Shown here: positions 44,606 through 53,419 of the stretch, in pieces
Numbering within the stretch: position 1 is the first letter of the stretch
Layout of the letters: the number at the start of each line of letters is the position of its first letter
DNA from: Bacillota bacterium
GTDB taxonomy: Bacteria; Bacillota; Clostridia; Lachnospirales; Lachnospiraceae
Length of the DNA stretch: 64,000 nucleotides
Direction: 5' to 3'
Assembly (NCBI GenBank): GCA_023414355.1
Contig: JAEZOB010000010.1
Location: 62,001 to 126,000 of the forward strand
Program-made: the position numbers and the translations under genes
Notes under the pieces: generated by a model
Seen by the model: only the letters and a program-made list of their open reading frames with translations
Databases searched by the model: none
Told to the model about the DNA's origin: nothing

Positions 44606-44652
44606 CTGTTATTACGTTATTATCCTCAATTTAAGAAAATTGAGGATTAAAG

Positions 44653-45840
44653 CTATACTTCTGCCAAACACTCATCCAGAATTGCTATCATCTCATCTAC
44701 ATGCATCTTTTCAATGATCAAAGGAGGGACAAAGCGAATCACATTTGCTCCTGCCGTAATCAGAACCAATCCCTTCTCCAATACCTTAGGAATGATATCA
44801 CTGACCGGAAGTTTGAACTCCAAGCCCTGCATCAGACCCATACCTCTATGGTCCTGAATAATCTTATCATATTTTTTTGCGATCAGTTCCAGCTTTTCAT
44901 AAAGATAAGGGGCAACCTCATTGACATGATCAATCAGCTTTTCGCTCTCATACAAGTCAAATACTTTACTGACTGCTGCTGTAACAAAGGGATTTCCACC
45001 ATAGGTCGTACCGTGATCACCGGGCTCAAAGGCAGCGGATACTTCCTCTGTAGCAGCAAAGGCACCTACTGGAACACCACAGCCCAAAGCTTTCGCGAAG
45101 GTCATGATATCAGGCTTCACCTGATAATGCTGACAGGCAAACATAGCACCGGTTCTTCCCATCCCGCACTGGATCTCATCAAAAATCAGAACAATCCCCT
45201 TCTCATCACAAAGCTTTCTTACACCCTCGATGAATTCTTTAGAGGCAGGATAGATACCGCCCTCTCCCTGTACCGGCTCCAGGATGATTGCTGCTGTCTT
45301 TTCATTGACGAGTTCCCGAACGCTTTCCAGATTGTTATATTCTGCGAATACAACTCCTCCGATCAGTGGTCCGAAAGCTTCCCTGTATTTCTTGGTACCG
45401 GTGATACTAAGTGCACCCATACTTCTTCCATGGAAGGAATGATCCATGGAAATAATCTCACTGTCGGCAATGCCATGTTTTTTATAATAATATTTTCTTG
45501 CCAGCTTTACAGCACCTTCAATCGCTTCTGTTCCGCTGCTGGTAAAGAAAACACGATCCATTCCCGAGGCCTTTGTTAATTTCTTAGCAGCTTCAATTGC
45601 CGGAACATTATAATATAGGTTCGAAGTATGCAAAAGCTTATCGATCTGGGCCTTCAATGCATCGTTGAAGGACTGGTTGCCATAACCGAAGGCAAACACA
45701 GCAATTCCTGCGGCAAAGTCCAGGTACTTCTTATGATTGATATCATAGAGATAAACTCCTTCACCGTAATCCCATACGATCGGATAACGATTATAGGTAT
45801 GCATCAACAGCTGCTCTGCTTCTTCTATATATTGTTTCAT
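44653..45840 (-). CDS. argD: Acetylornithine aminotransferase
   Basis: PLP-dependent class III aminotransferase converting N-acetylglutamate semialdehyde to N-acetylornithine. The 395-residue product has TSSGTEAIEGAVKLAR (PLP-phosphate), the HSFHGRSMGALS aromatic stacking region, EPVQGEGGI, IFDEIQCGMGRTG and the PLP lysine in TFAKALGCGVPVGAF. ATG 45840 follows GGGAGGAG. It is the last gene of the GNAT-argJ-argB-argD operon, followed by a terminator. Confidence 0.95.
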   Translation of the reverse strand: MKQYIEEAEQLLMHTYNRYPIVWDYGEGVYLYDINHKKYLDFAAGIAVFAFGYGNQSFNDALKAQIDKLLHTSNLYYNVPAIEAAKKLTKASGMDRVFFTSSGTEAIEGAVKLARKYYYKKHGIADSEIISMDHSFHGRSMGALSITGTKKYREAFGPLIGGVVFAEYNNLESVRELVNEKTAAIILEPVQGEGGIYPASKEFIEGVRKLCDEKGIVLIFDEIQCGMGRTGAMFACQHYQVKPDIMTFAKALGCGVPVGAFAATEEVSAAFEPGDHGTTYGGNPFVTAAVSKVFDLYESEKLIDHVNEVAPYLYEKLELIAKKYDKIIQDHRGMGLMQGLEFKLPVSDIIPKVLEKGLVLITAGANVIRFVPPLIIEKMHVDEMIAILDECLAEV

Positions 45841-45894
45841 CCTGTCTCCTCCCATCCCTGCGCTAATATACGCATGTAGATTTATATCTACCTT

Positions 45895-46797
45895 CTATTT
45901 TCCTACCGTTTCATTCTCATAAATACTTGCCTGATCAATAATTGCGGTGCCAATTCCTTTGTTCGTAAAGAACTCCAGTAAGAGGCAATGTTCGATTCTT
46001 CCGTCAAGAATATGCACTCTGGAAACACCATTTCTTACCGCATCCACGCAATTTTTAATCTTAGGAAGCATCCCTCCGCCGATAAAACCACTTTCCATCA
46101 ACTCATCTGCTTTATCCAGAGTCAATACGGAAATCAGACTGTCCTTATCTGCAGGATCTGCATATACGCCTTCAATATCGGTCAGGAATACCAGCTTCTC
46201 CGCACCGATTGCAGTAGCCACTGCACATGCAGCATCGTCCGCATTGATATTATAGTTCTGGTATTCATTATCCAGACCGATCGGAGCTATGACCGGAACA
46301 AAATTATTATCGATCAGAGTATTGATCAGCTCGATGTTCACCTCTTTAATATCTCCGACAAAACCGATATCCTGTCCGTTCACTGTCTTCTTATCGACCT
46401 TTAGGGTGCAACCGTCCTTGCCACTGATGCCGACCGCCTTTACTCCTAGCTTCTCTACCATCTGAACAAGATTCTTATTCACTTTGCCAAGAACCATCTC
46501 CGCGACTTCCATGGTCTGTTCATCCGTGACACGAAGACCTTCTACGAATCTGGATTCATGCCCAAGCAGACTCAGCCATTTTGTAATTTCTTTGCCTCCG
46601 CCATGAACGATGATTGGCTGCATTCCTACCAGCTTCAGTAAAGCTACATCCTTAATAACATTCAGTTGGAGGTTTTCATCCAACATAGCACTGCCGCCGT
46701 ATTTTACAACAACTTTCTTATTATTGAATTTCTGTATGTAGGGTAGCGCTTCGATCAAGGTCTGCGCCTTCATTAATATCTGTTCCATCTGTTCCAT
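45895..46797 (-). CDS. argB: Acetylglutamate kinase
   Basis: Phosphorylates N-acetylglutamate, the usual feedback-controlled step of arginine synthesis. The 300-residue amino-acid-kinase fold shows [56 protein letters not shown] and [14 protein letters not shown]. The N-terminal helix [24 protein letters not shown] is of the type present in arginine-sensitive hexameric kinases (inference). AAAGGAAG precedes the ATG; argD follows after 54 bp. Confidence 0.96.
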   Translation of the reverse strand: MEQMEQILMKAQTLIEALPYIQKFNNKKVVVKYGGSAMLDENLQLNVIKDVALLKLVGMQPIIVHGGGKEITKWLSLLGHESRFVEGLRVTDEQTMEVAEMVLGKVNKNLVQMVEKLGVKAVGISGKDGCTLKVDKKTVNGQDIGFVGDIKEVNIELINTLIDNNFVPVIAPIGLDNEYQNYNINADDAACAVATAIGAEKLVFLTDIEGVYADPADKDSLISVLTLDKADELMESGFIGGGMLPKIKNCVDAVRNGVSRVHILDGRIEHCLLLEFFTNKGIGTAIIDQASIYENETVGK

Positions 46798-46829
46798 GAT
46801 TCTTCCTTTCCAAGGTAGGTGTTATAGTA

Positions 46830-48053
46830 TTATGAACGATAATCCGCATTAATCTTTACATAATCATAAGTAAGATCGCAGCCCCAGGCTGTGGCGGAAG
46901 CCTCTCCTGCTTTCAGATCTGCGGTCGCGGTGACTACCTTCCCCTTCAGAATCTTGGTTGCAAACTCTTCAGAGTAATCACAGGCCATACCGTTTTCTAC
47001 CAGCTTCAGCTTTCCTTCTTCACTTTCAATAGATAACTCCACCTGATCAGGATCAAATTCCACTCCCGAATAACCCATGGCACATAGAATACGTCCCCAG
47101 TTTGCATCATTACCGAATACAGCTGACTTCACAAGATTAGAAGTAATAACGGACTTACTGAGCAGTACTGCTGCTTCCTCAGTGGGTGCTCCCGTGATTA
47201 CTACTTCAAGAAGCTTTGTGGCACCTTCCCCGTCTGCAGCGATCTTCTTAGCAAGATCAGTCGTTACAATATTCAGCGCCTGGCAGAAGATTGCATAGTC
47301 TTCATTCTTCTCGGTAATCTCTTTATTGCCCGCAAGGCCGTTCGCTAAAAGCAATAAAGAATCATTTGTAGAAGTATCCCGATCCACGCTGATCATATTG
47401 AAGCTGCGCTTCACATCGGCGCTCAAAGCCTCCTGCATCAGCTCCTTACTGATATTCAAATCCGTTGTCACAACACTAAGCATGGTAGCCATATTGGGAT
47501 GAATCATGCCTGAACCTTTAGCCATACCGCCAAGTGTAACTTCCTTTCCGTCAACCATAAAGGTTACAGCACATTCCTTGGAATATGTATCCGTGGTCAT
47601 GATTGCTTCGGCAGCTGAAGCTCCTGCTGCTCTTCCGTCCTTTAAATCAGTTGCAAGGAGCTTCGCTCCTTCCACGATGACATCAATCGGCATCTGTTTT
47701 CCGATGACACCGGTGGATGCTGTATAGACCGAATTGACCGGAATATTCATCGCTTTTGCTACGGCCGCTGCCATTTTTTCATTATTTAAATCACCTTCTG
47801 CTCCGGTACAGGCATTTGCACAACCACTGTTTAAGACCACAGCCTGGACAAACTCGCTTTCCTTTGTTACCATCATGTCCCATTTTACAGGTGCAGCCTT
47901 AACGATATTGGTTGTAAAGGTTCCTGCTCCTTTGGCCGGTATTGTTGAATATACCAAAGCCATGTCCTTACGCATCTTTTTGATTCCTGCAAATACACCT
48001 GCTGCCTGATATCCCTTTGCGGCTGTCACACCACCATCTATGCTCTTTATCAT
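46830..48053 (-). CDS. argJ: Glutamate N-acetyltransferase / amino-acid acetyltransferase ArgJ
   Basis: Moves the acetyl group from acetylornithine to glutamate, making arginine synthesis cyclic. The 407-residue precursor contains the autoprocessing site GMIHPNMATMLSVVTTD, cut between Ala and the nucleophilic Thr to give two chains, and GNDANWGRILCAMGYSG in the second half. ATG 48053 follows GGAGGAGG. With ArgJ, a separate acetylornithine deacetylase is not needed. argC is absent from this cluster. Confidence 0.96.
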   Translation of the reverse strand: MIKSIDGGVTAAKGYQAAGVFAGIKKMRKDMALVYSTIPAKGAGTFTTNIVKAAPVKWDMMVTKESEFVQAVVLNSGCANACTGAEGDLNNEKMAAAVAKAMNIPVNSVYTASTGVIGKQMPIDVIVEGAKLLATDLKDGRAAGASAAEAIMTTDTYSKECAVTFMVDGKEVTLGGMAKGSGMIHPNMATMLSVVTTDLNISKELMQEALSADVKRSFNMISVDRDTSTNDSLLLLANGLAGNKEITEKNEDYAIFCQALNIVTTDLAKKIAADGEGATKLLEVVITGAPTEEAAVLLSKSVITSNLVKSAVFGNDANWGRILCAMGYSGVEFDPDQVELSIESEEGKLKLVENGMACDYSEEFATKILKGKVVTATADLKAGEASATAWGCDLTYDYVKINADYRS

Positions 48054-48128
48054 ACAATCCTCCTCCATAATAATAAAAATTGTTGTAGAACTGAAAGGAG
48101 AATCTTCCTCCTTTTCCGAATTCTATCC

Positions 48129-48557
48129 TTATCTATTGTTCTCATCAATTACATATGCATAATAATTTAAATTTTCACGTTTCTCAAAGCCATATGCACT
48201 CCAGAAGTGATTCCCCGGTTCATTATCTTGAAAACAAACCAAAGCGATCCTGCTGATCTTCTCCTTTTTCATCGCCTCGATCAGACAATCCGTCAATCTC
48301 GCGGCGATGCTACGTCTTCGGTAAGCCTCACTGACACAGGCATGGTAGATTGCACCCCGTCTTCCGTCATGACCGCCCAGGATAACACCGACAATGTGTC
48401 CATCCTCGATCGCCACAAAATTCGTCGTAGGGTTTCTTCGTATGAATTGCTCTATTCCTTCTCTTGAGTCATCCATACTGCGAAGTCCTACACCCGGAGT
48501 CCTCTTCCAAAGATCAAATACCTCATCATAATCCTCCATTGTAAATTGCCGAATCAT
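48129..48557 (-). CDS. GNAT acetyltransferase at the head of the arg operon
   Basis: 142-residue single-domain GNAT: MIRQFTMEDYDEVFDLWKRT, acetyl-CoA region HACVSEAYRRRSIAARLTDCLIEAM, and the C-terminal FWSAYGFEKRENLNYYAYV. It is the first gene downstream of the arg promoter and 75 bp before argJ. A supplementary N-acetylglutamate synthase role is possible from position alone, but it is smaller than ArgA proteins and its sequence is generic, so the substrate is unknown. GGAGGTGA lies before the ATG. Confidence 0.82.
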   Translation of the reverse strand: MIRQFTMEDYDEVFDLWKRTPGVGLRSMDDSREGIEQFIRRNPTTNFVAIEDGHIVGVILGGHDGRRGAIYHACVSEAYRRRSIAARLTDCLIEAMKKEKISRIALVCFQDNEPGNHFWSAYGFEKRENLNYYAYVIDENNR

Positions 48558-48628
48558 GATAGCTCACCTCCGTTGTATTTTGATACTTAAATAATTGTTT
48601 CTACAGTTTCAGGAAAAATTATTTTATA

Positions 48629-48657
48629 ATTATACATCCGGATTAAATTTTATGCAA
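48629..48657 (-). promoter_or_regulatory. Promoter of the GNAT-argJBD operon
   Basis: Minus-strand TTGCAT (48652-48657), 17 bp, perfect TATAAT (48629-48634), 72 bp before the GNAT start. Confidence 0.7.
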
Positions 48658-48687
48658 TACCTATTTTATTTTTTTTAATCAATATTA

Positions 48688-48703
48688 ATGAGCATTTATT
48701 CAT
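48688..48703. promoter_or_regulatory. Candidate ArgR box
   Basis: ATGAGCATTTATTCAT matches the palindromic ARG-box pattern ATGAATNNTTATTCAT except for two bases in one half-site. It lies 31 bp upstream of the -35 of the arg promoter and overlaps the maf stop codon. Confidence 0.45.
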
Positions 48704-49329
48704 CCTAATTTTTTCAGATCAATGCCATGCTCCAGTAAGCTATCATATATTTTAGCGATCGGAAAACCTACTATATTATAATAATCTCCGATAATCTCAC
48801 TAATATAGATACCGAATTTTCCCTGAATGGCATACGCTCCGGCCTTATCCATTGGTTCTCCCGTTGCGATATAATCTGTGATCTGCTCCTCAGAAAGGGG
48901 GCGGACAACTACCTTAGTACATACTGCGAGGCTCCATTCCTCTTCTGAACCATCTGCTTTCATTATAAGGATACTAACTCCTGTATATACCTCATGGGTG
49001 TCATCGGAAAGGAGTCTCAGCATCCTGGCTGCATCCTGTTCATTCTTTGGCTTTCCCATCACATGCTCTTCATAGAACACCATGGTATCGGCAGCGATAA
49101 TAATATAATCCGGCCGCTCTCCCTGCTGTTCCTTCTCCTCTGCGAGCATTTTTATCTGGGGTAGTACCGCATGGGCTTTTAAACCTGCAAGGGCTTGTAC
49201 CATCTCAGCCGGTACTGTTTCCACAGTCTCCTCTTTCACATCCGCAGAGATAACCTGATAAGGGATGCCCATGGTTTCCATGATTTCTTTTCTTCTAGGT
49301 GATCCTGACGCTAATATAATATGATACAT
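48700..49329 (-). CDS. Maf family nucleotide pyrophosphatase
   Basis: 209-residue Maf/YhdE-type nucleoside triphosphate pyrophosphatase. It begins with the signature IILASGSPRRKEIMETMGIP, has IIAADTMVFYEEHVMGKP (catalytic Asp region), DDTHEVYTGVSI, GEPMDKAGAYAIQGKFG and YNIVGFPIAKI. Members hydrolyse non-canonical or canonical NTPs (dTTP/UTP/CTP) and are linked to septum inhibition in Bacillus. ATG 49329 follows GGAGG. It is not part of the usual maf-mreB-minC cluster here. Confidence 0.92.
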   Translation of the reverse strand: MYHIILASGSPRRKEIMETMGIPYQVISADVKEETVETVPAEMVQALAGLKAHAVLPQIKMLAEEKEQQGERPDYIIIAADTMVFYEEHVMGKPKNEQDAARMLRLLSDDTHEVYTGVSILIMKADGSEEEWSLAVCTKVVVRPLSEEQITDYIATGEPMDKAGAYAIQGKFGIYISEIIGDYYNIVGFPIAKIYDSLLEHGIDLKKLG

Positions 49330-49367
49330 AATAATCCTCCATTCTATCAACATTGTCTTATATTAAA

Positions 49368-49438
49368 GGAGTGAAGAGTACAAAGTGAATACCATAAATG
49401 CGAAGCATGTACTATAATTCAAGAATACTCTTCATTCC
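49368..49438. repeat. Palindromic element between maf and argG
   Basis: Arms GGAGTGAAGAGTA (49368-49380) and TACTCTTCATTCC (49426-49438) pair over 13 bases with one wobble. The interior contains GCGAAGC. It lies 38 bp upstream of maf; neither side has a clear T-run. It makes up part of the 309-bp divergent maf-argG gap; the rest holds the argG promoter. Confidence 0.6.
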
Positions 49439-49526
49439 GGTCTTACTTTCATTATATAAAATATAAATCATATGTAAAGCGCTGAAATATTTATTTGTAT
49501 TTTTATACTTTTATTCATTTTTACTA

Positions 49527-49555
49527 TTGAATAATAATAAAATATGTTGTATATT
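49527..49555 (+). promoter_or_regulatory. Promoter of argG with overlapping ARG-like half-sites
   Basis: TTGAAT (49527-49532), 17 bp, TATATT (49550-49555). TTATTCA (49511-49517) and TGAATAA (49528-49534) are 7-base inverted half-sites overlapping the -35; TGAATAATAATAAA at 49528-49541 matches 11 of 14 bases of the ARG-box core. ArgR control is likely but unproven. Confidence 0.55.
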
Positions 49556-49638
49556 TAATCACATAAATCAATGTTCAGCTTAATCAATGAGATTAAAATG
49601 ATAAGAATCATAGAAATAATATCATGGAGGTAATGTAT

Positions 49639-50850
49639 ATGAAGGAAAAGGTTATTCTTGCTTACTCCGGTGGTCTTGATACTACCGCTATCATTCCCTG
49701 GTTAAAGGAGAATTATGATTACGAGGTTGTCTGTGTCTGTATCGACGTAGGACAGGGTAACGAACTGGATGGTCTGGAGGAAAGAGCAAAATTATCCGGT
49801 GCGACCAAGCTTTATATTGAAGATGTTGTAGATGAATTTGTGAATGATTATGTTATGCCTTGTGTTAAGGCCAATGCCGTATATGAGAATAAGTATCTGC
49901 TCGGAACCTCCATGGCGAGACCTGTCATTGCAAAAAGATTAGTGGAGATTGCCAGAATAGAAGGTGCTACTGCTATCTGCCATGGTGCTACCGGTAAGGG
50001 TAATGACCAGGTTCGTTTTGAATTAACCATCAAAGCTCTGGCTCCCGATTTAAAAATAATTGCTCCCTGGAGAATTTGGACAATGGCTTCCCGTGAAGAA
50101 GAGATTGAATACTGTGCAAAGCACAGCATTAACCTCCCCTTCTCTGCTGATAACAGTTACTCCCGTGACCGTAACCTCTGGCACATCAGCCATGAGGGGC
50201 TGGAGCTTGAGTCTCCGTCCAATGCACCGAATTATGATCACCTCCTTGTCCTCGGCGTCTCTCCTGAGAAGGCTCCCGAGGAAGGTGAGACCCTCAGTCT
50301 TTCCTTTGAGAAAGGTATTCCTACTGCTCTGAACGGTAAGAAGATGCCTGCAGTCGATATCATTAAGGAATTGAATACCATTGGTGGCAAACATGGCGTA
50401 GGTATCGTCGATATCGTTGAAAACCGTGTTGTAGGTATGAAATCCCGTGGTGTTTACGAGACTCCGGGTGGAACAATCCTGATGGAGGCACATATGCAGT
50501 TAGAGGAATTGATTCTCGACCGTGCTACCCTGACCGCCAAGAAAGAGGTTGGAAACCGTTTTGCCGATATCGTATATGAAGGAAAATGGTTCACACCACT
50601 CAGAGAAGCATATCAGGCTTTCGTAGATGTGACACAGGAGTATGTTACCGGAGAAGTAAAATTAAAGCTTTATAAGGGAAATATCATCAAACAGGGAACC
50701 ACTTCCCCGTATTCCTTATACAACGAAAGTATTGCTTCCTTCACAACAGGTGATCTTTATAATCATCACGATGCAGAAGGCTTCATTAATCTCTTCGGCC
50801 TCTCCTTAAAGGTTCGTGCTATGAAGATGGCTTCTCTAGACCAGAAATAA
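49639..50850 (+). CDS. argG: Argininosuccinate synthase
   Basis: Joins citrulline and aspartate using ATP, the penultimate step of arginine synthesis. The 403-residue product starts [21 protein letters not shown] (PP-loop), and has [44 protein letters not shown] and [18 protein letters not shown] 49639 is 8 nt after GGAGG; earlier in-frame ATGs are too close to or overlap that site. It is divergent from the argJBD operon; argH is not in the window. A terminator follows. Confidence 0.97.
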   Translation: MKEKVILAYSGGLDTTAIIPWLKENYDYEVVCVCIDVGQGNELDGLEERAKLSGATKLYIEDVVDEFVNDYVMPCVKANAVYENKYLLGTSMARPVIAKRLVEIARIEGATAICHGATGKGNDQVRFELTIKALAPDLKIIAPWRIWTMASREEEIEYCAKHSINLPFSADNSYSRDRNLWHISHEGLELESPSNAPNYDHLLVLGVSPEKAPEEGETLSLSFEKGIPTALNGKKMPAVDIIKELNTIGGKHGVGIVDIVENRVVGMKSRGVYETPGGTILMEAHMQLEELILDRATLTAKKEVGNRFADIVYEGKWFTPLREAYQAFVDVTQEYVTGEVKLKLYKGNIIKQGTTSPYSLYNESIASFTTGDLYNHHDAEGFINLFGLSLKVRAMKMASLDQK

Positions 50851-50912
50851 GCTTAGTATTATCTGATATTTCAATATCAGTTTTGCAATCATCCTGTAAG
50901 ATATGTATTTAT

Positions 50913-50962
50913 AAGGCTGAAGTTACTGCTCCCACGATCAAAGCAGGCGCTTCAGCCTTTTT
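50913..50962 (+). terminator. Terminator of argG with duplicated 3' arm
   Basis: AAGGCTGAAG (50913-50922) pairs with CTTCAGCCTT (50950-50959) followed by a T-run. The 3' arm and T-run recur as GCTTCAGCCTTTTTG at about 50976-50990, so an alternative pairing is possible. Confidence 0.8.
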
Positions 50963-51116
50963 GTTCTTTACAGGAGCTTCAGCCTTTTTGCTCTTTTCTA
51001 GCTCTATACTTATTTCTCATTTCTTCAGTTATTTCCCATTTCTTAGCTTATTTCTCTACATCTTCCGTTATCCTACTGTTCTGAAGCTGATGATTCATGT
51101 ACTTAATACTCATTAC

Positions 51117-52034
51117 TTAGAAATTCATATGCTGTTTCAAAAATCCTTCCACAATCCTCTCATACCCGTGCCTGTTGATGCAATAGCTTTGTACATGTCT
51201 GGCTCCTGCCACCAGAAAGATTGCTTTATTCTTTCTCTTTGTAGCATATAGCTCTCTGGACATATCAGCCGGAACCAGATTATCGATCTTCCCGTGAATG
51301 AACAGAACAGGTGTATCAGTCTTTCTCACCGCTTTGATTGGAGCCACTTCCTTGTAACGGAATCCGGCACGTAGCCAGGTAAGACAACTCACGATAGGAA
51401 TCAATCTACAGGGTAAGTGATAAAACTGTTTCATCTGATGCTGCAGCAGTTCTGTCAAATCGGAATACGCGCTATCGGCAATCGTAGCGCTTACCCGGGG
51501 ATCTATCCCCAGGTGCATCAACACCGTTGCCGCTCCCATAGATTCTCCATGTGTTACGATCTGACAATCCGGATATCTCCTTCTGCACCAGTCTACCACT
51601 TTCTTCAAATCATATCTTTCATAATAGCCCATTGAAGTACATGCCCTTCCACTCATTCCATGATTACGATGGTCATACAACACGACTGCAAAGCCTAAAC
51701 GAAGATAAAGGCTGATATACTTAATGCAGCTATATCTGGCATATCCCAGACCATGACATAGGATAACGATTCTCTTCTCTTCAAAAGGATGTTCAACAGT
51801 ATCTGTTGCTTCGCTAACGCGATCCTCAATTCGCTCACAAAACAGGCGATACCCATAATCTGATTGAAGGGTAAATGAATGCTTCTTCCACTGCCGATAT
51901 GCTGCTTCATCCAGCTTCCCACATCGAACCTCTCTCCGAAAGCCTCGTCTGTAAGACAGCATTCGTGGTTTCATAATCAGATTAGAAAGGCACCAAAGCC
52001 ACTCACAAATCCATACGATTATCCATTTCATCAT
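51117..52034 (-). CDS. Alpha/beta hydrolase (serine aminopeptidase S33-like)
   Basis: About 305 residues. An N-terminal hydrophobic segment (MMKWIIVWICEWLWCLSNLI) may anchor it to the membrane. The hydrolase core has VILCHGLGYARYS (oxyanion region), VTHGESMGAATVL (Ser nucleophile in GESMG), FIHGKIDNLVP (likely Asp) and AGARHVQSY (likely His). Substrate unknown; relatives are annotated as lysophospholipase or peptidase-like. The gene is alone between argG and the GDPD-like gene. Confidence 0.85.
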   Translation of the reverse strand: MMKWIIVWICEWLWCLSNLIMKPRMLSYRRGFRREVRCGKLDEAAYRQWKKHSFTLQSDYGYRLFCERIEDRVSEATDTVEHPFEEKRIVILCHGLGYARYSCIKYISLYLRLGFAVVLYDHRNHGMSGRACTSMGYYERYDLKKVVDWCRRRYPDCQIVTHGESMGAATVLMHLGIDPRVSATIADSAYSDLTELLQHQMKQFYHLPCRLIPIVSCLTWLRAGFRYKEVAPIKAVRKTDTPVLFIHGKIDNLVPADMSRELYATKRKNKAIFLVAGARHVQSYCINRHGYERIVEGFLKQHMNF

Positions 52035-52136
52035 TCCTGCCACCTCTTTCTCCGAAATACACTATATTACTGTATAGGATGGTTCATATCACAGTGGACT
52101 ATACCTTCATGAAAAGTGGCTATTTAACATAAATGA

Positions 52137-52182
52137 AAAGAACTGCAAAACTCGCTCTCTATAGCGAACTTCGCAGTTCTTT
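52137..52182 (-). terminator. Terminator of the GDPD-like gene
   Basis: Minus-strand AAAGAACTGC/GCAGTTCTTT outer stem with inner CGCT/AGCG, followed by TTCATTT, about 50 bp after the stop at 52231. Confidence 0.7.
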
Positions 52183-52230
52183 CGATATGAAAGTGTTGTT
52201 GATAAACTTCCGATCTTCTCAGAAGGATCT

Positions 52231-53070
52231 TCACATTTCTTTTGGTATAAAGCTATCAAAGATAAACAGTTCAAAATACTTTTTACTATGTTCCAATTCT
52301 TCCTGGGTTTTGATCGTCCACGCCACGGGCTTCGTACGATAAATCGTTCGGCAGAGCGTAAAGGATAGACTTTTCTTATATACATGATGATATGCGATAA
52401 AGTCGGGCTTCGTAAGAAAGTTCAATAACAGGTTTTTCAGCAGAAAAAATTGAAAACGATCCCCTTCCTCCTTCTCCTTAATAAAATCAGTAGCAAGCTG
52501 TCCCCTGATCACAGAAGGATAGTGCTTTTTATACCACTGTAATCCAAAAGGGTTAAAGGATTCAATACAATAGAAGCCGCTATAGTTCTTCAAAAGATCA
52601 GAAACCTTACTGCATAGCCGATCCGGATTCCACGGAATCTTCAACTCGATAATTAACGGTACTTTCCCCTGAATGAGCTCCAAGGTCTCTGAAAGTGTAG
52701 GTATCTTCTCCTTGGATTTGAACAGGTGATACTGTTCCAGCTCTGCATAGGTTAAGTCCGCTACCTTCACGTCGGTCTTACAAGCACGTCTTAAATTATA
52801 ATCATGAAGGATAACAGGGACTTCATCCTTGGTCAGCTGAACATCGAGTTCAATGCCATAGCCCTTCTCAACTGCTAAGGCAAAAGCCTTCAGCGAATTT
52901 TCCGGAGCCTCCGTCTTGTTATTATGAAGCCCCCGATGTGCATACAGCCAGCCATCCATGCTCTTCGTCTGCGGGTTATGCCTAAGCTTCGGCATGATAG
53001 CCAACAGATATAATATGGTTATGATGATAGCGATTAGAATAATAATCTTTAGTAGCATAATGATCCACAT
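52231..53070 (-). CDS. Glycerophosphodiester phosphodiesterase family protein
   Basis: 279 residues: an N-terminal membrane segment (MLLKIIILIAIIITILYLLA) and a GDPD TIM-barrel. Active-site motifs are AHRGLHNNKTEAPENSLKAF (His and Glu), GIELDVQLTKDEVPVILHDYNL (EL/D metal ligands and catalytic His) and LIIELKIP. It probably cleaves glycerophosphodiesters or teichoic-acid-like polymers at the membrane surface; substrate is inferred. Two starts (53070, 53058) are possible. Followed by a terminator. Confidence 0.87.
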   Translation of the reverse strand: MWIIMLLKIIILIAIIITILYLLAIMPKLRHNPQTKSMDGWLYAHRGLHNNKTEAPENSLKAFALAVEKGYGIELDVQLTKDEVPVILHDYNLRRACKTDVKVADLTYAELEQYHLFKSKEKIPTLSETLELIQGKVPLIIELKIPWNPDRLCSKVSDLLKNYSGFYCIESFNPFGLQWYKKHYPSVIRGQLATDFIKEKEEGDRFQFFLLKNLLLNFLTKPDFIAYHHVYKKSLSFTLCRTIYRTKPVAWTIKTQEELEHSKKYFELFIFDSFIPKEM

Positions 53071-53201
53071 TCCTTCTTATGATTTTCGAATAAAGTGTCA
53101 GTAGATGTTATACAAATCTCAATATGTGAAAAGTATCGCAAGTGTTTTGTATGAATTGATCTGTACAATGTGTTAAAAGTGATATTCATGATTTGACGTG
53201 T

Positions 53202-53320
53202 ATTAAGTGTCAAAAGGTGCTGCGCACTCTTTTCAGAATACAAGCGATCGCTATTGCAAGCAAACTTACATAGTTATTGCTTGTATTCTGAAAGCACCTG
53301 CGGTGCTTTTGACACTTAAT
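53202..53320. repeat. 119-bp cruciform-type palindromic element
   Basis: Outer arms ATTAAGTGTCAAAAG (53202-53216) and CTTTTGACACTTAAT (53306-53320) are perfect over 15 bp. Second arms CTTTTCAGAATACAAGC (53229-53245) and GCTTGTATTCTGAAAG (53279-53294) pair with one extra T. Between the arms each side carries its own self-complementary hairpin, GTGC-TGC-GCAC on the left and CACC-TGC-GGTG on the right. It lies in the 349-bp gap upstream of the GDPD-like gene. The remaining gap (53321-53419) shows short degenerate ATATACTGTAATG-type repeats. Confidence 0.9.
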
Positions 53321-53419
53321 GATATATACTGTAATGATATATAGTAATTACATACGGTAATCATATACTGCAATGCTACTTACTCTTTGAATAAGACTAA
53401 AATGATTTATTATTGACTC

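Noticed and set aside
44701..45579. 292-residue plus-strand ORF opposite argD
   Set aside because: Antisense shadow of argD; the argD frame has all class III aminotransferase motifs.
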